From Omphiscola glabra (Eukaryota; Mollusca; Gastropoda; Lymnaeidae): a DNA stretch of 64,000 nucleotides. The stretch lies in assembly GCA_964017045.1 (NCBI GenBank), contig OZ024809.1:2418001-2482000 (forward strand), written 5' to 3'. Shown piece by piece: positions 1-11,063 of the stretch (its first letter is position 1; the number at the start of each line of letters is the position of its first letter). The notes under the pieces are model-generated. The model worked only from the letters and a program-made list of their open reading frames with translations, made no database searches and was not told the DNA's origin. The position numbers were made by a program, and so were the translations under genes.

Positions 1-135
1 ATGTGTTCAATATGCTGTGTTCAATATGCTGTGTTCAATAGTATTTGTTCAATAGGCTATGTTCAATAGCCTGCGTTCAATAGGATGTGTTCAATAGGCT
101 ATGTTCAATATCCTGTGTTCAATAAGCGCACAAAC
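1..135. repeat. Degenerate short tandem repeat
   Basis: Repeated variants of tgttcaata(t/g)gctg with a period of about 14-20 bases. It runs to the left edge, so the array may be longer. Confidence 0.75.
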
Positions 136-335
136 ACATACAAAAAACTAGAAGTTAGCATTAACTAGTGCGTTATTAAGTGCGTCAGTTGAATCCATGT
201 TTTGTCACGTGACTACAGTAGACGGGCAGTTCACGAATTGCCCCTGCCATTGTTTGGCGCAATATTTCAAGTGAACAACATAAGTACTAAAGTTAATTGT
301 AAACTTTGAGAACCATTGACGGTCATCATACTTAC

Positions 336-520
336 GTGTAACCCCTCTCGTTGAGAATTCTTTGAAGATACCGTGTGAGATCCCTTCCTGCCAGGTTGAC
401 TCGCCTGATGGTGTGGGGGAGGGAGTAGCCCTCGTAGATGGGCACCATGTGGGTGACTCCATCCCCAGAGTCCATGACCACACCAGTGGTGCGTCCCGAG
501 GCGTATAGGCTGAGAACCGC
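336..520 (-). CDS. Actin coding exon 3
   Basis: Begins after acceptor TGCCCCACAG with [13 protein letters not shown] and ends GGTTACAC before donor GTAAGT. It covers residues ~142-203 and phosphate loop 2. The next exon lies outside the window. Confidence 0.9.
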
Positions 521-3500
521 CTGTGGGGCACATAAGTAGGTCAGGCACCAGCAAACTCATAATTGTGGTAAACTATTTATTTAAGCATTGGCTCTAGCTA
601 ACTTTAGAGATGCAAAAGCCTCTATCAAATTATTTTTAAAAATTAAATAACATGAGAATCCTAAATGAAATAACATTCTTTTGTCAGTCAGGACATTCTA
701 TTGTCCGTCATGACATTCTATTGTCTGCAATTACATTCTATTATCTATCATGACATTCTATTGTCTGTCACGACATTCTATTGTCTGTCATTTCATTTTA
801 TTGTCTGTCATGCAATTCTATTGTCTGTATTTCTACATGACATTCTATTGTATGTCATGACATCTATTGTCTGTCATGACATTCTATTGTATGCAATGAC
901 ATTCTATTGTCTGCAGACGTAGAGTAGTTGGTTATACATGACTATAAATAAGTTCCAATAGACAGACAGCAGTTGAAATAATAAAAGGAGTCTGTCTTGT
1001 GGTGAGGAACAGAAAGTATGGACATGTTTTCTTTGTTACAGACAATGATTAGAAGGTAGATAACTTGTTCCTTTTAGCAGAGTCTGACTGCTTTTTATTT
1101 CCCCTACTGTGAAAAGATATCTATTCAATATTGTATAAGGGACAATCTGCTATAAGTACGAACAGTTTATTTTGAGATAAGGACCCGAAAATCCTTCAAA
1201 TCCGAAGATCCTGTTGCTAAAAAAATAACCAAGTACCAACGATTCAATTAGTGTTAGCACCTCAGTGTTGAGTTCTTTATCAGCAGATGTGCGAAGACTC
1301 GTAATCTCCAATACCAAAATGTCAACATAAATAATCTTTCAGCGCTTCTTAATCTCTGTGTCATGGCACTCTATTGAGCCAGTATAACCTGAGTGTCTGG
1401 GAGTGGAACCACAGTTATCTTAGGATACTATTGAAATCGTTCATGGTAATTTGTTTTGTTTTTGTGATTTTTGAATTAATCGAATTAAAAATCCATCCAT
1501 CTAAGCATACTTTTTTTTTTATTTTTAAACCAACACAGACATTTTTGAGAATCCAGTTTAAAACAGTTTGATTGTAACTGTAACTCAAACCAAATCGGCA
1601 AAACACTTTTCCTGGACTCAAGAATGCCATTTCCTAAAAAATTAGAGTGAGGTGCATTGGGACATCCGATTTGGGAGCACTGTCCCATTAGGTCACATGA
1701 CTAGGCCGGGACCCTTGAAACAATGGGAACTCTATTAAAGTGGGTTTATCTTGAACTGCGGCCACGTTCATATACCAGGTATCTCTCCAAAGTCTTTACA
1801 AGGTCTTTTTTGCAGAAACCTTAAGACAGTCGCAAAGTCAGAAGATAAACGGCTGATTGAACTGTCACCATCAATATACAAACATAATAACGTGTGCGCT
1901 GACAAAAGGTTTCGCCAAATAACCTTTCGATTTATACCCCTGACCCACCTGAACACTGACATAGGTATTTTAAGGGATGACCCACCTGAACAATGACATA
2001 TAGATTTATACCCATGACCCACCTGAACACTGACATAGGTATTTTAAATGATGATCCACCTGAACACTGACGTAGGTATTTAAGTGAAGACCCTCCTGAA
2101 CACTAACATAGGTATTTTAAATGACGACCCACCTGACTACTGACATATTTATTTTACGTGACGACCCACCTGAACGCTGACGTAGAAAGCAGGTGAGTTG
2201 AACGTCTCGAAAAAGATCTGGGTCATCTTCTCCCTGTTAGACTTGGGGTTGTGGGGCGCCTCTGTCAGCAGAACTGGGTGCTCCTCGGGCGCCACTCTCA
2301 GCTCGTTGTAGAAAGTGTGGTGCCAAATCTTCTCCATGTCGTCCCAGTTTGTCACGATGCCATGCTCCACTGGATACCTAAATGTCGGATGGAAACTTAT
2401 CAATATATCCACTGGATGCCTAAAAATTAGATGCAATGTAATCATCTTTTCCAATAGATAACCATATGTAAGGTATAAAGTTATCAAGAACTAAAATTTA
2501 TTATGTTCCCCCTTTCGGTCTTCGAAAAACAACAACTTTAATACTATATCTAATCTTTGTGCTATAATTTCCTTTGGTTTGTTTACACCTGGAGTATCTA
2601 GTCGATAATGTTTTATTTAAAATTTGTTTGTGGTCAAAGTGAGGGTGTTTATCCAAAAGTAGAAATGTTGTCCAAAAATTTTTAAGTTATTTGAACCAAG
2701 AACCTTCAGAATAATAGTCAGATGTCACACCAGCTCTACCATCCTGCCGTAATGACAGGAACTTTGAATACCTGGCTGTTGGAAGGTGTGGGAGATGCAG
2801 TCGTGGTCATGAGGGCTAGTGCCGGCAATACCAGCAAACAATTATCTCACCCCACATGAGCCAGGTCGATTAATTAGAGCCAAACAGTCACTAAACACTG
2901 ACTTAACATCTGACAACCCCATGAGCAATTACACCAGGAACAATAACAAATGCTTCACTGTGCCTCGGAGTAACACAGTGCAACATAAGCAGTCATTCTT
3001 TCCACTCACAATAATCGCTTGGAACCACCTGGACAATACCGCCGTGAACTCGACATCTATCGAAAGCTTCGAGGCTGCCCTGGCAGCTGCTAGGAGCCGT
3101 TAGAATGGCAGCATCGCTTCCCCAACCGTTGCATATATGCCAATTTATGGATGCAGCAACGTACCCTACCAGAACTTGTCAAAGAACCAGCTTATGGGAC
3201 TTCATTCGAAAATGTGCCATGAATACACGTTACCTATTTCTTAATGACATCAGCTGCCATTCAGTGAATGACCACCATGTAGTGACATCAGCTGCCATTC
3301 AGTGAATGACAACCTGTAGTGACATCAGATGCCATTCAGTAAATGACAACCTGTAGTGACATCAGCTGCTATTCAGTAAATGACAACCTGTAGTGACATC
3401 AGCTGCCATTCAGTAAATGACAACCTGTAGTGACATCAGATGCCATTCAGTAAATGACAACCTGTAGTGACATCAGCTGCCATTCAGTGAATGACAACCA

Positions 3501-4232
3501 TGTAGTGAAATCAGATGCCATTCAGTAAATGAAAACCTGTAGTGACATCAGCTGCTATTCAGTAAATGACAACCTGTAGTGGCATCAGCTGCCATTCAGT
3601 AAATGACAACCTGTAGTGACATCAGCTGCCATTCAGTGAATGACAACCTGTAGTGACATCAGATGCCATTCAGTAAATGACAACCTGTAGTGACATCACC
3701 TGCTATTCAGTAAATGACAACCTATAGTGACATCAGCTGCCATTCAGTAAATGACAACCTGTATTGACATCAGCTGCCATTAAGAAAATGACAACCTGTA
3801 TTGACATCAGCTGCCATTAAGAAAATGACAATATGTAATGAAATATGTTGCCATTCAGTGAATGACAACTTTTTATGACATCAGCTGCCATTCAGTGAAT
3901 GACAACCTGTAGTGACGTCAGCTTCCATTCAGTGAATAACATCCCCTCCCCACCCCTCTACAGGCCTATTCACGAATGTCCGACCCGTGGCCTTACCTCA
4001 ACGTGAGCATCCCTCTCTTGGCCTGGGCCTCGTCTCCAATGTAACAGTCCTTGGTTCCCATTCCGGCCATGATCACCTGGTACTTGGGTCTCCCCGTCAC
4101 GGCTGGGAACACGCTCCTGGGTGCGTCGTCCCCTCCAAACCCCGCCTTGCACATTCCAGAACCGTTGTCAATGACAACCGCACAGATATCAGAGTCTTCC
4201 AAAGAAGCCATGACGTCCTCTTGTGTTAATGC
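336..4232 (-). CDS. Actin, divergent isoform, 5' half (three exons, gene continues beyond left edge)
   Basis: Actin polymerises into cytoskeletal or muscle filaments and binds ATP. Three minus-strand exons (3997-4232 with ATG at 4211, 2170-2377, 336-520) join in frame to give about 203 N-terminal residues, a little over half of a usual ~375-residue actin. Phosphate loop 1 ([11 protein letters not shown]), the conserved [22 protein letters not shown] block and phosphate loop 2 ([16 protein letters not shown]) are all present. The sequence is unusually divergent for actin: the DNase-loop region reads [18 protein letters not shown], and the segment after LAGRDLT reads [13 protein letters not shown]. 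No frameshift or stop interrupts the visible part. All introns are GT-AG; the exon 1/2 junction splits an Arg codon and exon 2/3 falls between codons. A diverged paralogue is likelier than the main cytoplasmic actin. A recent pseudogene cannot be excluded without the 3' half. Confidence 0.93.
672..922. repeat. About 20-bp minisatellite in an actin intron or flank
   Basis: About 13 imperfect copies of attctattgtctgtcatgac. It sits between actin exons 3 and 2, so it is intronic to the minus-strand gene. Confidence 0.85.
923..1921. other. Actin intron 2, no recognisable feature
   Basis: AT-rich intronic sequence between the short minisatellite and the junction-derived array. Short open frames on both strands overlap each other and show no family signature. 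Confidence 0.5.
1922..2169 (-). repeat. Tandem copies of the actin exon 2 donor junction
   Basis: Six imperfect ~37-bp units directly downstream (minus sense) of the actin exon 2 donor. Each unit resembles the last ~15 bases of the exon plus the start of the intron: real junction TACGTCAGCGTTCAG/GTGGGTC, copies like TATGTCAGTGTTCAG/GTGGGTC. One copy (near 2091) has GAGGGT instead of GTGGGT and has lost the donor. Confidence 0.85.
2170..2377 (-). CDS. Actin coding exon 2
   Basis: Starts after acceptor CATTTAG with the third base of a split Arg codon, then [14 protein letters not shown]. Ends FYVSVQ before donor GTGGGT. 208 bases, residues ~73-141. Confidence 0.93.
2378..2814. other. Actin intron 1, left part
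   Basis: AT-rich intron. A short duplication of the atccactggatgcctaaa motif near 2408 echoes the acceptor and start of exon 2 (tccactggatacctaaa at 2366). Nothing else recognised. Confidence 0.5.
2815..3190 (+). mobile_element. Non-LTR retrotransposon 3' tail (family A, copy 1)
   Basis: An open frame reads [20 protein letters not shown] ... [14 protein letters not shown] ... [12 protein letters not shown] then stop. The SFFPxTIxxWNxLD and final SF(K/E)xAL pattern is the C-terminal tail of many LINE reverse-transcriptase ORFs. It is nearly identical to the copy at 14270-14735, including the 3' UTR, so both are 5'-truncated insertions of one family. It lies antisense in actin intron 1. Confidence 0.8.
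3225..3945. repeat. 37-bp minisatellite in actin intron 1
   Basis: About 19 copies of tgacatcagctgccattcag followed by tgaatgacaacctgtag. It starts roughly 50 bases inside the donor of actin exon 1. The neighbouring attcacgaatg resembles the unit core attcagtgaatg, but the coding exon itself is not copied. Confidence 0.9.
3997..4232 (-). CDS. Actin first coding exon with part of 5' UTR
   Basis: Acceptor TTTCTTCAG at 4233-4241 precedes 21 bases of 5' UTR and ATG at 4211. The protein starts [20 protein letters not shown], with an N-terminus slightly longer and more acidic than usual, and ends MLTLR split before donor GTAAGG. At least one non-coding upstream exon is implied. Confidence 0.9.
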
Positions 4233-4805
4233 CTGAAGAAATATGTAAAAAAAATTTTTGCAAGACACCATCAGAGGCAGATGTACAAGGAACACATTTC
4301 AATTAATTTCCAATGACTTAAAATTTTTAAAAAGGTCCATTTGAAAAGGTTAAATGCGTCACGCGCCATACATGCATTTAGTGAAAAAATGTGATTTTAA
4401 GATTGCTGTAAATAGCATCCTTCTGATCCAATGACAGAGGAATTAACTGGGCTCTTTTAGAGTGGCTTCATATTTACAGGGGCCTTAAACTTGTATTTCG
4501 GCTTTCGAATGACGAAGACGATTTGAAATAATCATTGAAAATTCCACCCCACCCAGGGGTGTATTAAAAAAAATAAATACAAAATTTTTTTCTTCTGAGT
4601 AGTAAAGAATAAAAGTTGTATTTTTGTTTTTTGAACGAGACATTTTTAGCCATTTAAATTGTCTTAAGACTAAATTTTAGCATTTTGTTAAAGATTCAGT
4701 GGAGGGGGCGCTCAAAAAGTCACGTGGTTATGCGTCGCTCCACTTCCGAAAGTAAATGAGCATACAATGTTGTTTGGGACCTTTAATACCTAATTAAATC
4801 CATCA

Positions 4806-5100
4806 GGCCAAATTACACAACTGTCCATAGAGTGATTATTTACACAGCTGTCCATTGAGTGATTATTTACACAGCTGTCCATAAAGTAATTATTTACACA
4901 GCTGTCCATAGAGTGATCCTTTACACAACTGAACTGTCAATAAAGTGATCATTTACACAACTTTCAATATAATTCTAATTTTCACAACTGCCCAGTGAGT
5001 GATCATTTAACAACTGTCAATAGAGTGATCATTTAACAACTGTCAATAGAGTGATCATTTAACAACTGTCAATAGAGTGATCATTTACTCAACAGTGCAC
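4806..5100. repeat. About 27-bp minisatellite
   Basis: About ten imperfect copies of acaactgtccatagagtgatcattt, degenerating towards the centre. Confidence 0.85.
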
Positions 5101-6520
5101 AGAACAAGCACATGTCCACACAGTGATCGTAATTAAGGTTGAGCAAAGGTTTGTACATTTTGTTGTTGAATCAATACAACAATAATAGTTTGAAATGGCC
5201 ACCCATTAAGATGTACAACATCATCAAACAACCACACCAAGCAAGAATTCAAGATGTTTGTAAACAGAAACCAACAAACCGTCGACTGTGTCCAGTGCAA
5301 AACTTCAGAAACTTCGAGGTCACGTGACGGCAGATGGATCGTTATGTATTCCAGAGATCTGATGATGTCCCCCCCTCGTATAGTCGAACTGTGATCAAAG
5401 ATTACACAAAGTTCTTTATTTATAAGCCGGCTCGCATGCCTTTGTTTACTCCTGAGATCATGCGATAGATATACACGGCAATCTTACGATGCTATCTGCG
5501 GTGCCTGACCATCAGGGAATCCTTGCCTGCTGGTATCGATATTTAGGGTACTACAGACCATTCAAGGGCCTACGCTTAAGATAATGTGTTCCTTATACCG
5601 GTACAAGAGTTCCATTAACTAACCTCAGTCTGATCCCATAGTTTTGGGTGACTTATGATTGCCTTGATTTCATTATGTTCTTCATGAAAATAATAATCTG
5701 TACACCAGCTACAGATCTAAACTACAAATGCAGATGAGACGATAGAATTGTTACCTTGTGTTTGTGAGTTTCATCAAAATTTGAGTCAGATGTTTTTGCA
5801 CAATGAAGTTGATCAAAAAATAAACTAAATTGAAGCCAAGCAGTTCGGCTACATATATATAAAATTGTCATCAAACTGTGTCACATTTCTGACATTATAG
5901 TTTTAACGTGGAGAAATATTGCGACACTGATTCGAAAATGGCTTTGTTTTTTATTTCCCCGACAAATGAATGACCTAAAATAAGAACACAAATCGAAATC
6001 ACTCAATACATTTATGAAAAATAAAGATTAATTTGAGAATACCTGGATAGCAGTAATGACTCTAGGAGGGGATTGTTCTTTGACCTTATAAGTAGATACC
6101 ACATTGCAGACTCTGCTGCTAAATACGGTTACAAGACTTATAAGGGCACGTTACTCAAAACAATCATTTGGTGTTGCCTGTGGTTAGAAATTTTAAACAA
6201 ATGCAGCTATGACCCAGATGCCAGCTCAATGACAAAGATTTTGTGTATTATGGCAGACTCCGGTTACATGAACAAAGCAGTATACCAATTAACCAGATGC
6301 CATTTAAATGAGACATTTTCGAAGACATGACCAAGACTCGACTCAAATAGACTACTAATAAATGAGCCAGAATTTGGGTACAGTTAAAAGTCCAGATAAA
6401 AGACAAATCCATTTCATGATACAGACTGGTATTCAATCAATGACCATGACTTCTGAAAGTTTCAAGACAACTGAAATATAACAGAATATGAATTTTTTTT
6501 AAATACATCCACACCGTATT
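5101..6520. other. No gene recognised upstream of actin
   Basis: This is upstream of actin in the minus sense and could hold its promoter and non-coding first exon. No clear TATA, exon or protein signature was found. Confidence 0.4.
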
Positions 6521-6524
6521 AATG

Positions 6525-6725
6525 ACTCAGACTTCAGATACATGACTCAGAACTGAGATACATGACTCAAAATTGAGATACATCACTAAAACTTCACATA
6601 CATGACTCAGAATTTTGATACATGACCAGATACATGACTCAGACCTCTGATAAGTGACAGAAAATTCATATACATAACTAGGACTCCACAGACACGATGT
6701 AGACTTCAGCTGCATGGCTCAGACT
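6525..6725. repeat. Degenerate ~18-20-bp tandem repeat
   Basis: About ten variants of cagatacatgactcagaact. Confidence 0.75.
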
Positions 6726-7554
6726 TCAGATTGAATGGAACTAATGAAGAATAAGTTCGACTGGGTGCAGGAAAACATCAACGTCTGCCGCCTTCCTTGT
6801 TTTTTTTTATGGGAAGTGCCTCTTTTTTTATTTAAATTTTTGGGCTGAAAGGATCGTAGGATAATTAATATTCCTTAGGATACATGTGTGCTTTGTTTCG
6901 TCCCTTTTTTACCACTGGCTATTTTCGTCATTACTATAATTAACAAACTATGAATATAGGGTCGTCATTTAGGTAAGGCAGGGTGGGTCATCCCCCCCCC
7001 CCCCTCTCCGAATTTGCAGGTTTTATTATTTAAATTGCTATGTACTGTGGCGCCCCCAGTAATAAACAACTTAACAAACCGATCAGTGTGTGGTTTTTGC
7101 CCCTCACCCCCCTTTTTTTGTTTTGAACAAATTCTGAAATCACGCACCTGTAAGAATAAGGAGACAAATGTGACGGAATGGGGAATGAAAATACATGTTG
7201 CGCATTAGAAACATGTGGAAAGTAAAGGGAAATAATCCTTTTATCAAAGATATTCCGGAATTAGCTCCCTTAAAATATCTACTCATTTAAATTTTGTACC
7301 CTATCAGGGATATTTTGGATTTTGGCTAATCAAAATTTGTATTTACTACACACATATTTATTGCTTCATTGTTCTAAATTGCTTGAAATCTTTGTTTGCT
7401 CGTGTTCAAACATTTTGCGGACTTATTTTTTTTTTTTTAACCACAGACAAATAATAACTAGAAAACTGAAGAAAATATTTTAATTGTATAAAATTGACTA
7501 CTTTAAGTTCTTATCCCAGTGTTTCTTACATTCTTAAATATATGTATGCATATC
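6726..7554. other. No gene recognised
   Basis: AT-rich sequence with a poly-C run near 6993. The overlapping open frames on the two strands at 6965-7208 carry no recognisable motif. Confidence 0.4.
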
Positions 7555-7562
7555 ATCTAGGA

Positions 7563-7744
7563 CAGCAGTTCTCAACCTGTAGGGGTCGCGCAACCCTATC
7601 TCAAGGGTCGCCTAAGACCATCTGAAAACACATATACTCTACAGTTTTTAATGAGCAACGAAAATAATTGTGTTGCTAGGGGGTCGCCACAACATGAGGA
7701 ACTGTATGAAAGGGTCGCGGCGTTAGGAAGGTTGGGAACCACTG
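7563..7744 (+). mobile_element. SPIN-like non-autonomous hAT element (copy 1)
   Basis: Begins CAGCAGTTCTCAACCTGTAG and ends GGTTGGGAACCACTG, with internal GGGTCGCCTAAGACCAT and GAGCAACGAAAATAAT. This layout matches my recollection of SPIN and related hAT MITEs. A perfect 8-bp target duplication, atctagga, flanks it (7555-7562 and 7745-7752), as expected for hAT transposition. Confidence 0.85.
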
Positions 7745-7752
7745 ATCTAGGA

Positions 7753-8410
7753 CCTAGCAGGTGTTAAGGGCGTATTACATCTAGGACCTAGAAGATGTTA
7801 CAGGCGCTTATACCTCCATAGAAAGCAATTTTATCATTTATGCCCCTTGCCGTTACGCTAGAGTCCGGACTATAGAACCAACATCTGTTTGGAAAGAAAA
7901 TAATGTATTTTGTTTAGGTATCTAAAAAAAATAAAACCCCAAAAAACCACTGGTGTTTCATGACTCTTAGTCTGGGGTGGTTCAAGGGTGTTAGATATTG
8001 ATATGCTTCATTCACTTCATTGCTAGCACAAACACACCCAGCCGGGTGAATTTGGAGCACATTCTTATCTTAACCTATGGCACATTGTCCCCCACATGGT
8101 ATGAATGTCATGTCTCTATTCACTGTTTGAACCTAGCTCCGCCCCGCCACGTCACGACCTATCGCAGTGGACTTACTTCTCCTCTTTCCCTATTTAACCT
8201 TTGTCCCACTTACTTTCTGTCACAAATCTATTGCTGCCCTCTTGGAAACTACTTCTCAGCTAAGTGCTATATTATTTTTAAAAAGAATGTTTTGATACTT
8301 TAAAATTGTATTCGTGTTTCTGTTTCGCTGATGAAGGCTTCCTGCCAACACGTTTGTTGTTTTGTTGCGTTCCTTTTTTCAGGTTTAACCTTGCTGTGTT
8401 TTACTAATTT
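7753..8410. other. No gene recognised
   Basis: Contains a duplicated tctaggacctag(c/a)ag motif just after the hAT element. The 101-codon open frame at 7998-8303 has no family signature. Confidence 0.4.
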
Positions 8411-8414
8411 CCTA

Positions 8415-8890
8415 TTCACTTCATTGGCTCCCTGTACAAGCACGGATTGACTATAAACTCTCGTTTCTCTGCCACAACTTTTTCTCGAATTCCTGCCCTT
8501 CCTATCTAACCGAACTTCTCACTGTCTATTCACCCTTTCGACAGCTTCGCTCCTCCGCAGACGCGCGTATTCGTTCTGTTCCTAAGACTCGCACTAAAAC
8601 ATACGGTGAAAGATCTTTCTCTTTCTGTGCCTCCAAACAATGGGATTCTCTTCCACTACACATCCGCAATATACCAACCATCACAGCCTTCAGAACTGCA
8701 CTCAAAACACACCTCTTTAAACTCTACTATCCTGACGGATTCCCTCCCCCCCCCTCAGACCGATAGATGATGCTGCTGGGTGCCGTCCATGGCTTGACAT
8801 GTAAATATTAATGGAATTGTTGGAGTGAATACACATTTGTTTTATTTAATTAATGTATATTAATTTTTAAGTTCATGATTATGTTTGTTA
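8415..8890 (+). mobile_element. Non-LTR retrotransposon 3' tail (family B, copy 1)
   Basis: Broken frames encode LTELLTVYSPFRQLRSS ... KTYGERSFSFCASKQWDSLP ... FRTALKTHLFKLYY. This is the L2/CR1-type LINE tail pattern (hydrophobic core, TYGxRxFxxxxxxxWNxLP, KTHLF). It is 5'-truncated and frameshifted. Related copies lie at 13690, 29885, 38683 (reverse) and 43505. Confidence 0.8.
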
Positions 8891-9429
8891 AATTGGGTTG
8901 GTTTCAGCGAGTTGAGGAAACACTCCGGGTTGGTAGAGCGGAACATACGATCTTTACCGAAACCCTTTCTCTGTGAAACTGAAAGTGCAGTACGCCACTA
9001 AGAAAGTATAACAAAAATATTGTCCCCACCCCCCACACACTTTCAGCAGCTTCTTTATCTTATTTTGTCTATAATCGCCCCACAGCGATGTTACATATTT
9101 TAACCCGTTCGGTTATCAACTTGTGTTTTTAGATTTTAAAAAACCGAATGATTCCTCCAACTCTGTGCAATAGTTCCTTGGGGTTCTGAACTCTGAATTA
9201 TCTCAACAAACAACATCATGAATTGACTCAGATGACAACTACTCGCATGTATGAATTACTGATTATGACATAATAATGGAAGGGCTTGTCCAGCTCCACC
9301 CGTCATACTTTTTAATAAATTAAGCAAATTAAAAAAATAATTTTAAAAAATAATAAAGTAATAATAAACATTAAAAAATTTAAAAAAATAAATTAATTAA
9401 AAAACAAAACAAAATAGGCTCGCCGGCCG
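8891..9429. other. Very AT-rich spacer
   Basis: Includes A-rich low-complexity sequence at 9310-9415. No gene recognised. Confidence 0.4.
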
Positions 9430-9775
9430 CAAAATATCAACAAAGTACAAGAAGGGTTGTGTTTCTCTGGGCAAAGATGGCGCGCGTTGGCCAATACCTC
9501 GGTAACCAAACACGACTGTCCTCTCACAAACATGCTTACACTACCACTGCTACACACGGAGGTCACGGTTTCAGTTCGAGTGTCTGGAGATAAGTCGACC
9601 GTTGAGTGAAGTAAACTTCAACCCCGAGGTGGACGCGTTGTGGTATAAACATGCTCTTGCTGGATCATGGTGTGTGTGTGCCATAGAGGGCTTTGTGTTT
9701 TGTGATAACAGCAGCGTCAATGTAAGCTTGCTCATAGAGACGATGCTCTAAACGTTTTCATGTCAACTGAATCAA
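9430..9775 (+). promoter_or_regulatory. Putative promoter and non-coding first exon of the transporter gene
   Basis: A locally GC- and CpG-richer block (gccggccgc, atggcgcgcgttggcc) in AT-rich surroundings ends at TGAATCAA before donor GTAAGTC (9776). It is followed on the same strand by another clean exon (10961-11063) and then the transporter start exon, so it is a plausible first exon. The transcription start is not visible. Confidence 0.4.
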
Positions 9776-10284
9776 GTAAGTCTTTGGCTCCTTATCCCGG
9801 GGATGTTTTTCTAAAAGGTATACCCTGTGTTTGATAACCCATTTTGTGTTTGTTTGTTTTACCTTAACATATATAATTATTGTAAAGTAAAAGACTCACT
9901 CTGAGTTTCAATGACAGGAAATGATAAACTATTTAAACCATAAATGTGTTTTTTTAGAGGATAGGTTGGTGATTAGTGCCTATGTAATCAGTGTCATTAA
10001 AATATATATTTATAGGCCTTATTTGGGCTTCTGTATGAGAAACTAGATTTAGACTTGGTTCAATGATGAATTTCCAACTTGAACTATAATGCAAGAATTA
10101 TAAACTTTAGCAACCCGATCTCCTTAACATGGCATGTCGATGATGGCTGTAATGAAATGAATATCTTGAGTTTACGAAGCCGACGATATTTTAAAAAATC
10201 TAACAACTAAAACTAAACACTGTGTTTTTTAAAATAAACATAATTCATGGTATCAGTTTGAAACATTGGAATTCAACACTTTTA

Positions 10285-10440
10285 ATCGATGGTTGCACAG
10301 CTGGGGACATTTCATCCTCGATGTTTGCACAGCTGGGGACATTTCATCCTCGACGGTTGCACAGCTGGGGACATTTCATCCTCGATGGTTGCACAGCTGA
10401 GGACATTTCATCCTCGATGGCTGCAAAGCTGGGGGAAATG
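10285..10440. repeat. 32-bp minisatellite in a 5' UTR intron
   Basis: Five copies of gcacagctggggacatttca tcctcgatggtt. Confidence 0.9.
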
Positions 10441-10662
10441 TCATCATCGTCCAGAAGATGTCCACCATTATTATTGTTATTAGACCACGTGACCCAGATC
10501 CCCGAGACCACCATTAAAACTGATCTAAATTATTTTGTTATCAAAAGTTTATTTACAGGACATCGGCGACACTTGTCTCCCACTTCACACTTATCTCCCC
10601 TGTGTTAAGCGTCATTCTCCTGCATAAGAACATACCTTTTAATTGTTATCCATTAGAGCAGG

Positions 10663-10795
10663 GGTTCTCATTCTTTTCGAAGTCGGGGAAAGATTAAATT
10701 CTGATATTTTCTGCGCGGAACACTTACAATAGAGTGTTATGTAAATTTCATAAACATATTGCGCACTTTATTTCAAAAAGTTTGGCGACCACTGC
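10663..10795. mobile_element. Probable degraded hAT-type MITE
   Basis: Ends resemble hAT termini (CAGGGGTTCTCATTCTTTT and inverted CAGTGGTCGCCAAACTTTTT), but no matching 8-bp duplication flanks it. Part of it (gcggaacacttacaat) recurs inverted at ~10815 (attgtaagtgttccacgc), which suggests a nested or rearranged insertion. Confidence 0.4.
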
Positions 10796-10960
10796 TTGAA
10801 CGCTTATGTTTATTGTAAGTGTTCCACGCAAAATAATGTCTGCTGTTATTGTTATAAGCCCACGTGACAATAAACCCTGGATTATTAAAAAAAAATTGTG
10901 TGTGTTGAAACTAATCTTTGAAAGAAGGTTTTTTAAATACATCTTTTCCTCTCTCGACAG

Positions 10961-11063
10961 ACTCATGGGAACAACTGGTCCAGGTCATTACGAGACAGGG
11001 GAGGAACCCTATCACCACCACAAGAGATAGCAGTTCAACAGTTTGGTGACACTTCGTCACACC
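10961..11063 (+). other. Probable non-coding 5' UTR exon of the transporter gene
   Basis: Good acceptor (TTTTCCTCTCTCGACAG) and strong donor (CACACC/GTAAGTT) bound a 103-base exon. It contains no long coding frame. It lies between the putative first exon and the ATG exon on the same strand. Transcript data would settle it. Confidence 0.55.
10965..11030 (+). CDS. Upstream ORF of 21 codons
   Basis: ATG at 10965 to TAG at 11028-11030, inside the 5' UTR exon. The peptide begins MGTTGPGHYETGEEPYHHHK and ends in Arg. If the exon is used, this uORF would precede the transporter ATG and could damp its translation. The His-rich end is visible; any peptide function is unknown. Confidence 0.35.
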   Translation: MGTTGPGHYETGEEPYHHHKR

